Counted from the first letter of the stretch, positions 21,999 through 35,019 are shown. The stretch is DNA of 64,000 nt from Cucumis sativus (GCF_000004075.3 NC_026661.2:2356001-2420000); one strand, 5' to 3'. The notes: generated by a model from the letters alone, not told the origin. Program-made: numbers and translations.

Positions 21999-23689
21999 AA
22001 CAACAGAGAAAATTTCCAAAACACTTAATATATGTGGTGTGTCCAAACTGTGATTTGGTTCCTTTCATTTATAATATTTTCATGAAAATATATATAGTTG
22101 CACTGTATCAATCCAACCCAACCAATTTGCAAATATTAAATATAAACGACTCTTGGTGAATACACGAACATCCAATTAGCTTCAATTTTTCGTAGTGATT
22201 TCGAAACATATAATAAATAAAATTAGAAGTTAGATAGTTTGAGAATTTTTATTTTAATGTTTTCATATAATCATTTTTAAAAATTCTTATATCTAGTTTA
22301 AAGAAATAAAATTTGTTCTACTAATTACATTATTAAATTTAATTACGTTGATATTCCAATATTTAAACTTGAGATGGTGCTTCGTATTAATTATTACTTT
22401 TTCTTTTTCTTTTTATGTTTTCTCTAAATTTTGGATCTCACTCAATTGCTTTGTTTTTATTATTGACAAATCATATATCATATATCACCAATAAAAGTTG
22501 CACATCTCAAAGTGATTTTTTTTATTAATTTCAGATATACCATGATCATTCTAAAAAGAATTAATCAATCTTAAATTTAAAAAATTGTCAAAATTAAAAA
22601 ATATTTACAATTTTGTGTGCTTGTTTACGAAAAAAACGTTGTGGGACAGAAAAAATTAGAAAAAAAAGGTTAATTTTGTCACGAAAAATTATTTTAAAAA
22701 CATTATATATTTACTTTTGTCACAATTGTACAAAAAGTCATCAAACCGTGAGAGTGAATAATAAAATTCTATTTGTCCATTTTCATTTTACTTATCAATT
22801 AACGTTCTAAATTTTACTTTTTAAATTATCCTCGAAATTAACAATTTGATAACATGAATACATATCATCATGTTTTTTTCGTACTTTTTTAAAAAATTAA
22901 ACAACATATGTTATAGAAAAATTAAAAGCCATTTATTAAACTAAATTTGGCTAAAAAGATAGGGATAGAAAAATTTTCAAGAATAGCCAAACAATTTAGT
23001 AATAAATTTTAATGAATTATAGAGAATTTGATAGTTTTTTTTTCTAAGAATAACAAACTTTTATGGATGTTTAACTTTTTTTTGGAATACAAAAAATTGA
23101 AATAACAACTTAAAAAAGAAATAGAATTAATAATGTTGAAGGATGTAAGATCACTTTTAACTATATGATAAATCTTAATTTCATCTTTCCATTATTGTCA
23201 TTGAAGTGAGAAATCACACGACGTTTTTCTTTTATTTTTGTTTGTATAAGCTCGGAGTCAAGTTGGTACATTCTAACAATGAATTTTAAATTGATTGTGA
23301 AAAAAATGGGTGAAGAAATTATTTCCATTTGATATATAAAATTATGACTAATGGTAGAAGATGAAAAATCATAGATTTTAGTAAGAAATTTATTTGTTTT
23401 TTCTTCGAATAGTAACTGAAAATTACATTTCTTTCTGCCTCACTCATAATGTCAATAAAAAATGGCATAAAATTTTAACCTATAAAAATTTATAAGAAAT
23501 ATAATTAAAGTTAATGGTTTTTAAAAAGAAACAAAAAAATGTCATTATAGAAATAATATATTAAAGAATTATACATTTGACTTTTGAAGATAGTTTTTTA
23601 AAATCATTAATTGATCTTTATAAATTTTGTAGATTTTATATTAGTCCTGTTGAATGGATGCAATATATATATAAGGGAAATTGGAATGG

Positions 23690-23930
23690 GTAACCATTTC
23701 AACAATAATAATTAATGATATAGCAAAATTTTAAAAAAATTACAAATATAGCAAAACTATCAATGATAGACTTGTATCGCTGATACACTTCGTATAGTTT
23801 ATCAATGATAGACTAATATTTGCAACATGATCTATCATTGATAGAATTTGACAAATTTTGCTATATTTGCAAATTTTTTAAAATGTTGTTATATACTTAA
23901 TTATTTTGAATTCAATTGCTAAATTTACGA
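23690..23930. repeat. ATGATAGAC-family element, copy 4
   Basis: Clear inverted ends (TATAGCAAAATTTTAAAAAAATT on the left, AATTTTTTAAAATGTTGTTATATA on the right) and internal ATCAATGATAGACTTGTATC phrases. Confidence 0.7.
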
Positions 23931-26784
23931 CTACTCCTATATATAATTGGTTTAAAAACGAAAGGTAAATGTGTCTAAATATAATATATGTAAATGTTTT
24001 AAAAACATAGGGCAAATGTGTCCAAATATATATTTAATTGTTTTAGAAAACGAAATAGATCATATGTTCAAAAATGATTTTTTCTACACTATGGCATTCT
24101 ATATATTATAGATTATAGATAAATATAAGTATTTATTTTGTTAACCTTTTACACACTCATCTCTCATATTTTTTTTTTGGAAGAATTAATGCATTTATGT
24201 AACCATGTCTATTGCATCCTATTTTGAAGAGTGGTCTCATTAACATTAAATGCATTAATTAAGTTATCTAAAACTACTTAATAAGAAATTTTATATGAAA
24301 ATGAAGTCATCTAAAACTTTACTTAATAAGAAATTTTATATGAAAATGTAGAGAAAAAAGAGGTATGACAAATTTTAGATTAAGTTGTCAAATCTATATA
24401 TAAATAATAAATCATATGTAACTAGTTAAAGATTATCACTAATAAATTTTGTTATTAATAAATGTTGATATATAACTTCAATAATCTCCAATTTAGTAAA
24501 GAAAAGAAATTGATGTCCAATTGAAATTGCTCCAAATATATTAGACATCAGATGTCATCTGATATTTTGTAAATTAATGATATATAAAATCTGGGAAAAA
24601 TGCTCCTTTATTTTTTGGAATTTAACTTTGATTTTTAAAAGATTAAGGTCTTTTAAATGTTACCAAAAAGTTTTGTTTTAGTGTTAGGTTAGGCCAGTAA
24701 ATGTAGCACGTTTAAGTGTTGGTTCTAAAACTGTAATTTGACTTAATTGTATAATAGAGTTCATTTGTCAAAAGCCACATTTATTGAAGTTACACAATTG
24801 AAGTCACATTTACGAAGGCTACCTGGTTATTTTTTTAACTTTTAAGTTTATAGTTAATGATTTTATATTTGTAACCATTTATTCACTCTAACTTTATTTC
24901 TATCTATAATATTAGTACTATTTTTTTTGAAAAAGAAATGATGCATCAAATGTACCAAAACATCTCCACTAGGTAGACACTCCTTAATATCACAATTGCA
25001 ACCTTTCAAATTCGGGATGAGCGATTGCGGCAATTGTTCGACTCGGTCAACAAGTCAGTCGATCGAAATTCGAAAACTGCGGACAAACTCGTGGTATGAA
25101 TCAACCTTCCATCACGTTCTTGAGAAAATGTTTTAAAAAACGTGAGAGAGAAATAAATTCATTGAAATCATCGTTACAATATATATACAATGAAGATTGT
25201 CAATTGCAAGTGAAAAATATTTGCTTGCAAGACAATACTTAGACGAGAATTAACTACTATGTCTTTTTCCTAAACTACACTTTGGACTTTCAGTTTCTGA
25301 TACGCTTGCATATGAAAAAGCTAAAATGTCACGTTATAGATTTATTAGATAAAAAGAAAAGCAACTCGTTAAATTAAACATGCTCCTCGTATTAAACTCA
25401 ATCTTACAACTAAGAGTGTATATTTAGACAATGAAATGTGTCCGATTAGATGCCTGATGTGGAGGTATACATAATAGTATATTGATCATAAAGGAGAAGG
25501 AGAAGTAGATGAGATTAAATTCACTTTTATCTTGTATTTAATTATCTTCTTTTATATCTTTGATGACTTTTGGCCTATTTAATTTTGCCAGGTCCAAATT
25601 CACCCACAACCCTACAAATTAACAGAAAAAATTGCAAACTCGTGCGACAATAAAATTAAGTGGACCAATGCCAAGAGACGTTTTAAACAACGTTTTGTTT
25701 CCCTATTTTATTTATTTTACAATAAAATTAAAATTAATAATTCAATTTTTATGTGGATTGTCAAACCACCCATAAACATTTAAAAAAATATTAATAAAAA
25801 TATAGAAACATATCAACTAAAATTTAATAACTTATATTAGAGAGTGATCAAATTGGAGTGCATCTTAATTATTTGTAAATAAAGATAATTTTGTGATACT
25901 AATTAATTGATAGAGTTAAGAATGTAGCCAAAGAGTTCCAAGGTTTTCCTGAAATTTCATTGAATAACTTTCCATACACATAAAAATCCTCTTGTTATTG
26001 TTTCAAGTCAATTTGTAACTTTAAATGTTCTATTATTTGAGATAATCCAGCTTTAAAAAGATTTAAAGAAAGAGACATTGTATTGGATGACAATTCTAGT
26101 TTAGGAATTTGTAAATGAAGGTCACACATTATCCCATGACAAATTTTCATCTCCAATTCCTTCTTAGCCTTTTTCTCTCACACAAATTGGGTTTGTGTTG
26201 GGTAGTAATCGAAATGAGAATGGAGTAAGTGGAGTTTCCACACTTTCCTCTTTGGGAATTATCTTATATAATTTGATCTCAATAACCTAAAATTTAAAAC
26301 GTTATATAACTAAGCAAATCAAATGTTTTAACTTTTCACGTAAAGAACCATACAAACAAAGTCGGTAGGAGTCTTTGTTGAATAAAAAAGAGAAAAGTTT
26401 GACCCATGCTGCCATGCATAGAATTCATTTTTGCTAGTTATAGTTGTCATCCTCCACTAGAACGAGACTAGCTTCTTGTCATTAATTAGTAGTTGGTTTG
26501 GGATTGTCACTTACGGATAAGAACATATACTACACTTGATCCTAGTCAGAAGATCGAGAAAGGTATTGGAATTGTCGACTTTCACTTTCTTCCTTTTTAG
26601 ACTCTTTTTCTATTTTTATTTTTGATGCAATGGGATTCGACTCTAATTTGGTATGGGACAATGAGCCCACTTCCTCACTTTCAAACTATTTACTTTTTCA
26701 CTTACCTGGTTTTTGGGTTGTTCTCCTCTCTTCTCCTCGTTGTTTTTTTTTTTTTTTGTAAAAAAAAAGATACTATAGGTTAGT

Positions 26785-26995
26785 AAATGCACCAGAACAT
26801 CTTTGCAAGATGGACATTTTCTTAGCACCAGAACATCTCTGCAAGATGAACATTTTCTTAGCACCCTCTTCTCTTCCTTTCCTCTCTTCTCCTCATTTTC
26901 TTTTTTTTTTTAAAAAAGATACTATAGGTTAGTAAATGCACCAAAACATCTCCGCAAGATGGACATTTTCTTAGCACCCTCATCTCTTCCTTGTT
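26785..26995. repeat. Three-copy CACCAGAACATCTCTGCAAGATG repeat
   Basis: The unit CACCA-AACATCT-GCAAGATG-ACATTTTCTTAGCACC occurs at about 26789, 26826 and 26939, the last two separated by a C/T-rich spacer. Just outside the copia element. Confidence 0.75.
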
Positions 26996-27036
26996 GAGTA
27001 ATGTTTTGTATTTTTTTTATCATTTTGTGTTGGATA

Positions 27037-28263
27037 TGTTGGCTTTTTGGCCCTTAATCTCAAATTAATTTATTTTAATTATTCAATTAATTTATGTTTT
27101 GATGATAACAAATCTGATTTTTTTATTGACAATTTTATTAATTTGAATAGACCATATCGTAGAGCTTGGAAAAATGATTCTAACGCCTCTTGAATCACCC
27201 AAATCGAAGTTCAAATGAAGAAAATATTGCTAAAAGAAGCTTAACGAAAAAATACCCGAGATGGTGACGTGGCGACCAAGCATTCAATTTGAACCAATTA
27301 GAGAAAGCCACTTGGAGCAATGAAGGAGTAACAAATGTGGCTTTTTGTTATGTTTTATTGGCTTTTATAAAGAAAATGAATTTAAAAGAAAATGATTTTA
27401 ATATTATTATTTTTCTTGTGTCTAACGGCTAGTTTTTTTAAAAGAGGGTGAAGTTGCTTTATTGATTTCTTTTTAAACAAAATATTTTGAAAAGACATAT
27501 TATTATATTATTATTTGTATTGTGTCTAACGGCTAATTAAGTTTAAATCTCAACCATTCATTTTTCTTTTACTTATATCTAATGACCCAAATGATTTTGA
27601 ATTTATCTTTCCTCTCTTTTTAAATACTTCACATTTACACAAGATCACAACACTTTACAATCCTCAAGCAAAAAGCCAACATTGTTATTCTCTCTAAAGC
27701 TTCCAATTTTTATTCTTTTCATCTTATTCTTGAGAGCTTCTTATTGTATTGTGAGGATTAAATTTGTGAGCTTCAAATTGTATACTCACTCTTTTAGAGA
27801 GTTTTCTTTTGTGTGATTTAAAAATTTCAACATATTGTAACGGTTGGATCCTAACCCGTGGAAAGGATCGGGTTTGCTCTTGAACCCGAAAAAGGAGCAA
27901 GAATCGGTTCGGCTCAAATCCGTGGAAAGAGTCCAAAGAAGATTTTCAATCAAAATCCCAAGGGTGCTTGGGAAAGTGGATGTAGGTTGAGTTTAACCGA
28001 ACCACTATAAAATTACGGTGTCTTCTTCTCTAACTCTTTTCTAATTATTTTTTAATTTAATTTTAGTTACATATTCTTATTGGTTGAGTTTGATTGCATA
28101 CTTCCATTCATATCTTTTTATCAATCTTGTTATTTAACAAAGTTTACAAAGTTCTTTATTTAAATTTTAGAAAATATCTAATTAGTTGATTTTACTTTTT
28201 ATTTGTCAAAAAGTTTATTTAAACCCTATTCACCCCCTCTAGGGTTGCCATACCGATCCAACA
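27037..28263 (+). repeat. 5' LTR
   Basis: 1227 bp, TG..CA bounded. Carries a TAACGGTTGGATCC...GAATCGGTTCGG GC-richer segment in the R/U5 half. Pairs with 33790-35019. Confidence 0.95.
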
Positions 28264-28265
28264 AT

Positions 28266-28277
28266 TGGTATCAGAGC
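28266..28277 (+). promoter_or_regulatory. Primer-binding site, initiator Met tRNA
   Basis: TGGTATCAGAGC starts three bases after the 5' LTR and is complementary to the 3' end of plant initiator tRNA-Met, the usual copia primer. Confidence 0.93.
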
Positions 28278-28332
28278 AAGGTTGCTCATCTTGAAATTTT
28301 AATTTCTTGATAAACTTTATTGTTAGAGCATT

Positions 28333-30306
28333 ATGGCAAACCTATTGGCAAATGGTATTGTTGAAGGTCAATCTACTTCTAGACCTCCTTATTTTGATGG
28401 TTCAAATTATGCATATTGGAAAGCTAGAATGAAAATTTATTTGCAATCTATTGACTATAATTTGTGGTTAATTGTTGCTAAAGGTCCTTATGTACCCATG
28501 AAAAATGTTGATAATGTTGATACGCCTAAATTAGAAGAAGAGTATGATGAAAATGAAATGAAAAAGTGTTCATTTAATGCTAAGGCTATTAACTGTTTGT
28601 ATTGTGCCTTGAGTAAAGATGAATTTAATAGAATATCCATGTGTTCTTCCGCTCAAGAAATTTGGAATACTCTTGAAATTACTCATGAAGGAACAAATCA
28701 AGTTAAAGAGTCTAAAATTAGCATGTTTGTTCATAATTATGAATTGTTTAAGATGGATGCTAATGAGACTATCACCGATATGTTTACTAGATTTACTAAC
28801 ATCATAAATGCTTTGAAGGGTCTTGGTAAAGTTTATACAACTTCCGAAAATGTTAGAAAAATTCTAAGGTCTCTACCTAAGACTTGGGAAGCTAAGGTAA
28901 CGGCGATTCAAGAAGCAAAGGATCTCACCAAACTTCCACTAGAGGAGCTTATTGGCTCACTCATGACTCATGAGATCATCATGAAGGAGCACTTGGAGGA
29001 TGAGTCCAAAAAGAAGAAGAGCATTGCATTAAAGACTATCTCCTTGGAAGTTGATCCCGAAGATGAGGATGGCCTTGATGAAGATGACATTGCTTATTTC
29101 TCACGTAAGTACAAAAATTTCATAAAAAGAAAGAAATATTTCAAGAAACACCTATCAACCCAAAAAGAGTCAAAAGGTGAGAAAAGCAAAAAGGATGAGG
29201 TGATTTGTTATGAATGCAAAAGATCGGGTCATATAAGAACGGATTGTCCTCTCCTCAAATCATCTAAGAAATCCAAGAAGAAGGCAATGAAGGCTACATG
29301 GGATGATAGTAGTGAAAGTGAAAGTGAAGTTGAAGAAATGGCAAATCTTGGTCTCATGGCTCATAGTGACAAAGATGATGAACATGATGATAAGGTAACT
29401 CTAGAACCTCTTTCTATTGATGAATTATTTGAAAATTTTGAAAGCATGCAAAATGACCTAGAAAAACTTAGTTCTAAGTATGTTGTGCTTAAGAAGAAAT
29501 ACAATGTTTTAATTAGTGAAAATAAGTCTTTACTTGATACAATTGCTTGCTTTAAAGAGAATGAAAATTTTGAGCAAATTGAAGAATTGAATGTCTCTAG
29601 TGATAAGCATGTTTGTATTGAGAAAGATGCTTTGCTTGATAAAGTTAGATTTCTTGAGCATGATAGTTGTGAAAAAGATAACTTGATTAAAGTGCTTAAA
29701 GAAAATGAACTAAGTGTTTTACAAGAACTTGATAAAGCTAAAGAAACTATTAAAAAGTTGACAATAGGTGCTCAAAGATTGGACAAAATTATTGAAGTAG
29801 GAAAATCTTATGGTGATAAGAGAGGTTTAGGCTATATTGATGAATCATCTACTCCTTCAAGTTCTAAAACTACATTCGTTAAAGCATCACCTATTGTGCC
29901 TAAGTTTAACATGTCTAATCATGTGTCTAATCATGTTAAATCTAGTTTTGTACCCATATGTCATAATTGTGGTGTTGAAGGTCACATTAGACCTAAATGC
30001 TTTAAATTGAAGTATGCTCAAAATACTTATTCAAGAAGAAATTTTTCGCAAAGAGCAAAGTTTTACATTGCTCCAAGGAAGAATTTCTCCAATAAAAGTA
30101 GAGTACATAAATTTGTTATGAAAAATAAATCTTTGCATAATGTTGTTTGTTTTTCTTGTGGCAAGTATGGACATAAAGCTTATTCTTGTTACCTATCTAG
30201 ATCTAGTGCTTGTAATGTCTATGAAAAAATGAAATGGATCCCTAAATATGTAAATGCTAACATTCTAGGACCCAAACAAGTATGGGTACCAAAGGATCAA
30301 ACTTGA
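28333..30306 (+). CDS. Retrotransposon Gag (capsid/nucleocapsid), 657 aa
   Basis: Forms the cytosolic particle that packages element RNA. The N-terminal part (FDGSNYAYWKARM at about residues 22-34) is the DUF4219/UBN2-type copia capsid domain. A first CCHC zinc knuckle starts at Cys 292, and two more start at Cys 543 and Cys 606. Between them, about residues 370-500 is acidic, Lys/Glu/Leu-rich and likely coiled coil. The frame is complete and closes with TGA at 30304-30306. The pol frame opens about 15 bases later after its own TAG, so the two frames do not overlap. Start is the first ATG after the PBS. Confidence 0.9.
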   Translation: MANLLANGIVEGQSTSRPPYFDGSNYAYWKARMKIYLQSIDYNLWLIVAKGPYVPMKNVDNVDTPKLEEEYDENEMKKCSFNAKAINCLYCALSKDEFNRISMCSSAQEIWNTLEITHEGTNQVKESKISMFVHNYELFKMDANETITDMFTRFTNIINALKGLGKVYTTSENVRKILRSLPKTWEAKVTAIQEAKDLTKLPLEELIGSLMTHEIIMKEHLEDESKKKKSIALKTISLEVDPEDEDGLDEDDIAYFSRKYKNFIKRKKYFKKHLSTQKESKGEKSKKDEVICYECKRSGHIRTDCPLLKSSKKSKKKAMKATWDDSSESESEVEEMANLGLMAHSDKDDEHDDKVTLEPLSIDELFENFESMQNDLEKLSSKYVVLKKKYNVLISENKSLLDTIACFKENENFEQIEELNVSSDKHVCIEKDALLDKVRFLEHDSCEKDNLIKVLKENELSVLQELDKAKETIKKLTIGAQRLDKIIEVGKSYGDKRGLGYIDESSTPSSSKTTFVKASPIVPKFNMSNHVSNHVKSSFVPICHNCGVEGHIRPKCFKLKYAQNTYSRRNFSQRAKFYIAPRKNFSNKSRVHKFVMKNKSLHNVVCFSCGKYGHKAYSCYLSRSSACNVYEKMKWIPKYVNANILGPKQVWVPKDQT

Positions 30307-30321
30307 AATTAGTTGTTTTTA

Positions 30322-33300
30322 GGTTTGTTTGAAAGCCTCCAAGAAAAACAAATGGTACTTGGATAGTGGTTGCTCAAGACACATGACGGGAGACCGATCC
30401 AAGCTTATCTCTTTCTCCAAAAAGAATGGAGGCATGGTAACCTTTGGTGACAACAAGAAAGGTAAAATAATTGGTAAGGGTAATATAGGAAATGATTCAT
30501 CTACTTTGATTGAAAATGTTCATTTGGTTGATGGTTTAAAGCATGATTTGCTTAGTATTAGTCAATTGTGTGATAAAGGATTTAGAGTAATATTTGATAA
30601 AAAAAATTGCATAATTGAAAATGTTAGTGATAGAAAAGTTTTGTTTGTTGGAAATAGGGATGAAAATGTGTACACTCTTGATTTGAATGATTATCCTATT
30701 ATTGATAAATGTCTTTCGGTTTTGCATAATGATTCTTGGTTATGGCATAGAAGACTAGGACATGCTAGCATGCACTTAATTTCAAATATTTCTAAAAATT
30801 GTTTGGTTAGAGGTCTTCCTAGTTTTAAATTTGAAAAAGACAAAGTTTGTGATGCTTGTCAAATGGGTAAGCAAACTAAGTCCTCTTTCAAATCTAAAAA
30901 TGTGATCTCTACTACTAGACCCTTACAACTATTACACATGGACTTATTTGGCCCTTCTAGAATTGCTAGCTATGGAGGAAATTATTATGCTTTTGTGATA
31001 GTTGATGATTTTTCTAGATTTACTTGGGTTTTGATGATAAAACATAAGGATGATGCTTTGAAAAGTTTTATTAGTTTTGCAAAAAGAGTACAAAATGAAA
31101 AAGGATTTTTTATTTCCAAAATTAGGAGTGATCACGGAGGAGAATTTGATAATGATGCTTTTAAAGCTTTTTGTGAAGAAAATGGTTTTTCCCATAATTT
31201 TTCCTCTCCAAGAACTCCTCAACAAAATGGTGTAGTTGAAAGGAAAAATCGTACTTTGCAAGAATTTGCTAGATCAATGTTGAATGAGTATGGTTTACCT
31301 AAATATTTTTGGGCGGAAGCCGTTAACACCGCTCTTGCTATGTTTCAAATAGAGTTTTAGTTAGACCATCTTTAGATAAAACTCCTTATGAACTTTGGCA
31401 TGGAAAAATTCCAAATATTGGGTATTTCAAAGTTTTCGGTTGTAAATGTTTTATTTTGAATAACAAAGAAAAACTTGGAAAATTTGATTCTAAGACGGAT
31501 GTTGGTATTTTTCTAGGATATTCCTCTACTAGTAAAGCTTATAGAGTTTTCAATAAGAAAACTTTAGTTATTGAGGAATCTATTCATGTTGTATTTGATG
31601 AATCTTGGAATAATGTTTCTAATGAGTCTATTTGTAGTGATGATTTAGAAAAAGATTTTGGAGATTTACTTGTTAATGACAAAGGCAAAGAAATTGTTCC
31701 AAGTATGCAAGATGTGAACATCATAGAGAAGAAAGAAGAGGGTTCTTCATCCTTGCCTAAAGAGTGGAGATATGCTCTATCCCATCCCAAGGATCTAATT
31801 CTTGGCAATCCCGAACAAGGTGTCAAAACTCGTTCTTCTCTTAATTTATTTAGTAATCTTGCTTTTGTGTCTCAAATTGAACCTAGAAGTTTTAAAGATG
31901 CCGAATGTGATGAGTTTTGGATTTTAGCTATGCAAGAAGAATTAAATCAATTTGAAAGAAACAAAGTTTGGAAATTAGTCCCTAGGCCTTCTAATGCATC
32001 TATAATCGGAACTAAATGGGTTTTTAGAAATAAGATGGATGAAAATGGAAATATCATTAGAAATAAAGCTAGACTTGTAGCTCAAGGTTATTGTCAAGAA
32101 GAAGGTATAGATTATGAAGAAACTTTTGCACCGGTTGCTAGATTAGAAGCTATTAGAATGTTGCTTGCTTTTGCTTCTTATAAAAATTTCATTTTGTATC
32201 AAATGGATGTAAAAAGTGCTTTTTTAAACGGTTATATTGTGGAGGAAGTTTACGTAGAACAACCTCCGGGCTTTGAAAGTTTTGATTTACCTAATCATGT
32301 TTATAAGTTGAAAAAGGCTCTTTATGGCTTAAAACAAGCTCCAAGAGCTTGGTATGATAGACTTAGCAAGTTTTTACTTGAGAATGACTTTAAGATGGGA
32401 AAAATTGATAATACTCTATTTATTAAAGTTAAAAATAATGACATGCTTATAGTACAAATTTATGTGGATGATATTATATTTGGTTCTACTAATTCATCTT
32501 TGTGTGAAGAATTTTCCAAGTGTATGCATAATGAGTTTGAGATGAGTATGATGGGAGAACTTAGTTTCTTCCTTGGTCTTCAAATCAAACAACTCAAGGA
32601 TGGCATCTTCATAAGTCAAGAAAAATACACAAGGGATTTGCTCAAGAAATTCAAATTAAATGAAGGTAAAGTTGCAAAAACTCCTATGAGCACTACCACT
32701 AAGCTTGACAAAGATGAAAAAGGTAAGTGTGTGGATATAAAGACTTATCGAGGTATGATTGGATCTTTACTTTATTTGACCGCTAGTAGACCCGATATCA
32801 TGTTTAGTGTATGTCTTTGTGCTAGATTTCAATCTTGTCCTAAAGAATCACATTTCCATGCTGTTAAAAGGATACTTAAATATTTGCTTGGAACTATTGA
32901 TGTTGGATTATGGTATCCTCGAAATGTTGAGTTTAATTTGGTAGGATATTCCGATGCGGACTTTTGCCGGTAGTTTACTTGACCGTAAAAGTACTAGTGG
33001 GACTTGTCAATTTCTTGGTAGTTCCTTAGTATCTTGGTTTAGTAAAAAGCAAAATTCGGTTGCCTTATCCACTACCGAAGCGGAATATATTGCGGTTGCT
33101 AGTTGTTGTGCACAAATTCTTTGGATGAAACAAACTCTTTGTGATTTTGGATTAAAATTTGATAATGTGCCTATATTTTGTGATAATACTAGTGCCATAA
33201 ATTTGACTAAGAATCCTATTCATCATTCTAGAACTAAGCATATAGATATTAGGCATCACTTTATTAGAGAGCATGTACAAAATGGTCATATTACTCTTGA

Positions 33301-33412
33301 GTTTGTAAGTTCCAATAATCAATTAGCGGATATATTTACCAAACCTTTGAGTGAAGAAAGCTTTTGTAAAAATAGGCTTGAGCTTGGAATTATTCGTTGT
33401 GATGCATCTTGA
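30322..33412 (+). pseudogene. Retrotransposon Pol: protease, integrase, RT, RNase H, with two frame breaks
   Basis: Aspartic protease motif WYLDSGCSRHMTGD (from about 30353). Integrase zinc motif (WHRRLGH...CDACQMGK) and catalytic acids in LHMDLFGP, RSDHGGEFDN and NGVVERKN. RT domain with [20 protein letters not shown] and the polymerase box YVDDIIFGS (about 32461). RNase H with TTEAEYIAVASC and the C-terminal ADIFTKPL. Breaks: near 31333, after the integrase core, a base appears missing (CTTG where CTTTG is expected); near 32960 one T is extra in GACTTTTGCC. The frame between the two breaks (31361-32970) is open throughout. Both lesions lie in T runs. All active-site motifs are intact, so decay is very recent or apparent only. 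Confidence 0.9.
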
Positions 33413-33453
33413 TTTTATATCTTACTTGATATTGTTACCGTAATGCATATTGA

Positions 33454-33789
33454 TAGGGGGAGAATTAGACATTTTGTATGTGTTCATATTTTTTTTGGGA
33501 GAGCTAACTTCATTGGTATTGTTTTTGATGATTCCAAAGGGGGAGAAGTATAAGAAAAATATGTTTTTATCAATAATTGTTTCTATTGAATAATGCATAT
33601 TTTTTTTAGAGAAAAAATTAATTAAGGACAAAGAAGGTTTCTTATCAATTGTTTTCAAGTATGTTCTTTGTGGTGAAATATTTACATGAGCTTTATGGTT
33701 ATACATCTTGATAATAGAATTACTTGTTGATCATATGTGTTTCAAGTTATTTTTCTTCAATGATTTGTCATCATCAAAAAGGGGGAGAT
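33454..33789 (+). promoter_or_regulatory. Multiple polypurine tracts
   Basis: GGGGGAGA occurs three times, at 33456, 33539 and 33781; the last, AAAAAGGGGGAGAT (33776-33789), abuts the 3' LTR and is the functional plus-strand primer site. Repeated tracts upstream of the 3' LTR are a described Sirevirus hallmark. Confidence 0.85.
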
Positions 33790-35019
33790 TGTTGGCTTTT
33801 TGGCCCTTAATCTCAAATTAATTTATTTTAATTATTCAATTAATTTATGTTTTGATGATAACAAATCTGATTTTTTTTATTGACAATTTTATTAATTTGA
33901 ATAGACCATATCGTAGAGCTTGGAAAAATGATTCTAACGCCTCTTGAATCACCCAAATCGAAGTTCAAATGAAGAAAATTGCTAAAAGAAGCTTAACGAA
34001 AAAATACCCGAGATGGTGACGTGGCGACCAAGCATTCAATTTGAACCAATTAGAGAAAGCCACTTGGAGCAATGAAGGAGTAACAAATGTGGCTTTTTGT
34101 TATGTTTTATTGGCTTTTATAAAGAAAATGAATTTAAAAGAAAAATGATTTTAATATTATTATTATTTCTTGTGTCTAACGGCTAGTTTTTTTAAAAGAG
34201 GGTGAAGTTGCTTTATTGATTTCTTTTTAAACAAAATATTTTGAAAAGACATATTATTATATTATTATTTGTATTGTGTCTAACGGCTAATTAAGTTTAA
34301 ATCTCAACCATTCATTTTTCTTTTACTATATCTAATGACCCAAATGATTTTGAATTTATCTTTCCTCTCTTTTTAAATACTTCACATTTACACAAGATCA
34401 CAACATTTTTTACAATCCTCAAGCAAAAAGCCAACATTGTTATTCTCTCTAAAGCTTCCAATTTTTATTCTTTTCATCTTATTCTTGAGAGCTTCTTATT
34501 GTATTGTGAGGATTAAATTTGTGAGCTTCAAATTGTATACTCACTCTTTTAGAGAGTTTTCTTTTGTGTGATTTAAAAATTTCATCATATTGTAACGGTT
34601 GGATCCTAACCCGTGGAAAGGATCGGGTTTGCTCTTGAACCCGAAAAAGGAGCAAGAATCGGTTCGGCTCAAATCCGTGGAAAGAGTCCAAAGAAGATTT
34701 TCAATCAAAATCCCAAGGGTGCTTGGGAAAGTGGATGTAGGTTGAGTTTAACCGAACCACTATAAAATTACGGTGTCTTCTTCTCTAACTCTTTTCTAAT
34801 TATTTTTTAATTTAATTTTAGTTACATATTCTTATTGGTTGAGTTTGATTGCATACTTCCATTCATATCTTTTTATCAATCTTGTTATTTAACAAAGTTT
34901 ACAAAGTTCTTTATTTAAATTTTAGAAAATATCTAATTAGTTGATTTTACTTTTTATTTGTCAAAAAGTTTATTTAAACCCTATTCACCCCCCTCTAGGG
35001 TTGCCATACCGATCCAACA
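33790..35019 (+). repeat. 3' LTR
   Basis: 1230 bp, nearly identical to the 5' LTR; differences are mostly indels in A, T or C runs and in AT repeats. Confidence 0.95.

Larger units (their letters stand above)
22047..27031. other. 5-kb gene-free AT-rich region
   Basis: No open frame with family character. Holds an ATGATAGAC-family element (23690-23930), a tandem repeat near 26785-26995, and poly-A/T tracts. A phrase near 24940-24990 (CCAAAACATCTCC-CTAGGTAGACA) is related to the tandem unit at 26785. Confidence 0.6.
27037..35019 (+). mobile_element. Complete Ty1/copia retrotransposon, Sirevirus type, 7983 bp
   Basis: 5' LTR 27037-28263 and 3' LTR 33790-35019 begin TGTTGGCTTT and end GATCCAACA. 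GGATA is duplicated on both sides (27032-27036, 35020-35024). Order: LTR, PBS, gag, protease, integrase, reverse transcriptase, RNase H, polypurine tracts, LTR, which is copia order. The LTRs differ by about two substitutions and several one- to three-base indels by eye, so insertion is recent. The gag opening, large gag with zinc knuckles and repeated polypurine tracts fit Sirevirus. No env-like frame lies between RNase H and the 3' LTR. Not autonomous as read, because pol has frame breaks. Confidence 0.95.

Noticed and set aside
27724-27936. 70-residue minus-strand frame present twice (also 34479-34691)
   Set aside because: Lies in both LTRs in antisense; repeats because the LTR repeats, with no family character.
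33413-33789. Possible env-like frame after RNase H, as in some Sireviruses
   Set aside because: Only 377 bases with stops in all sense frames and the polypurine tracts; no room for an env-like protein.
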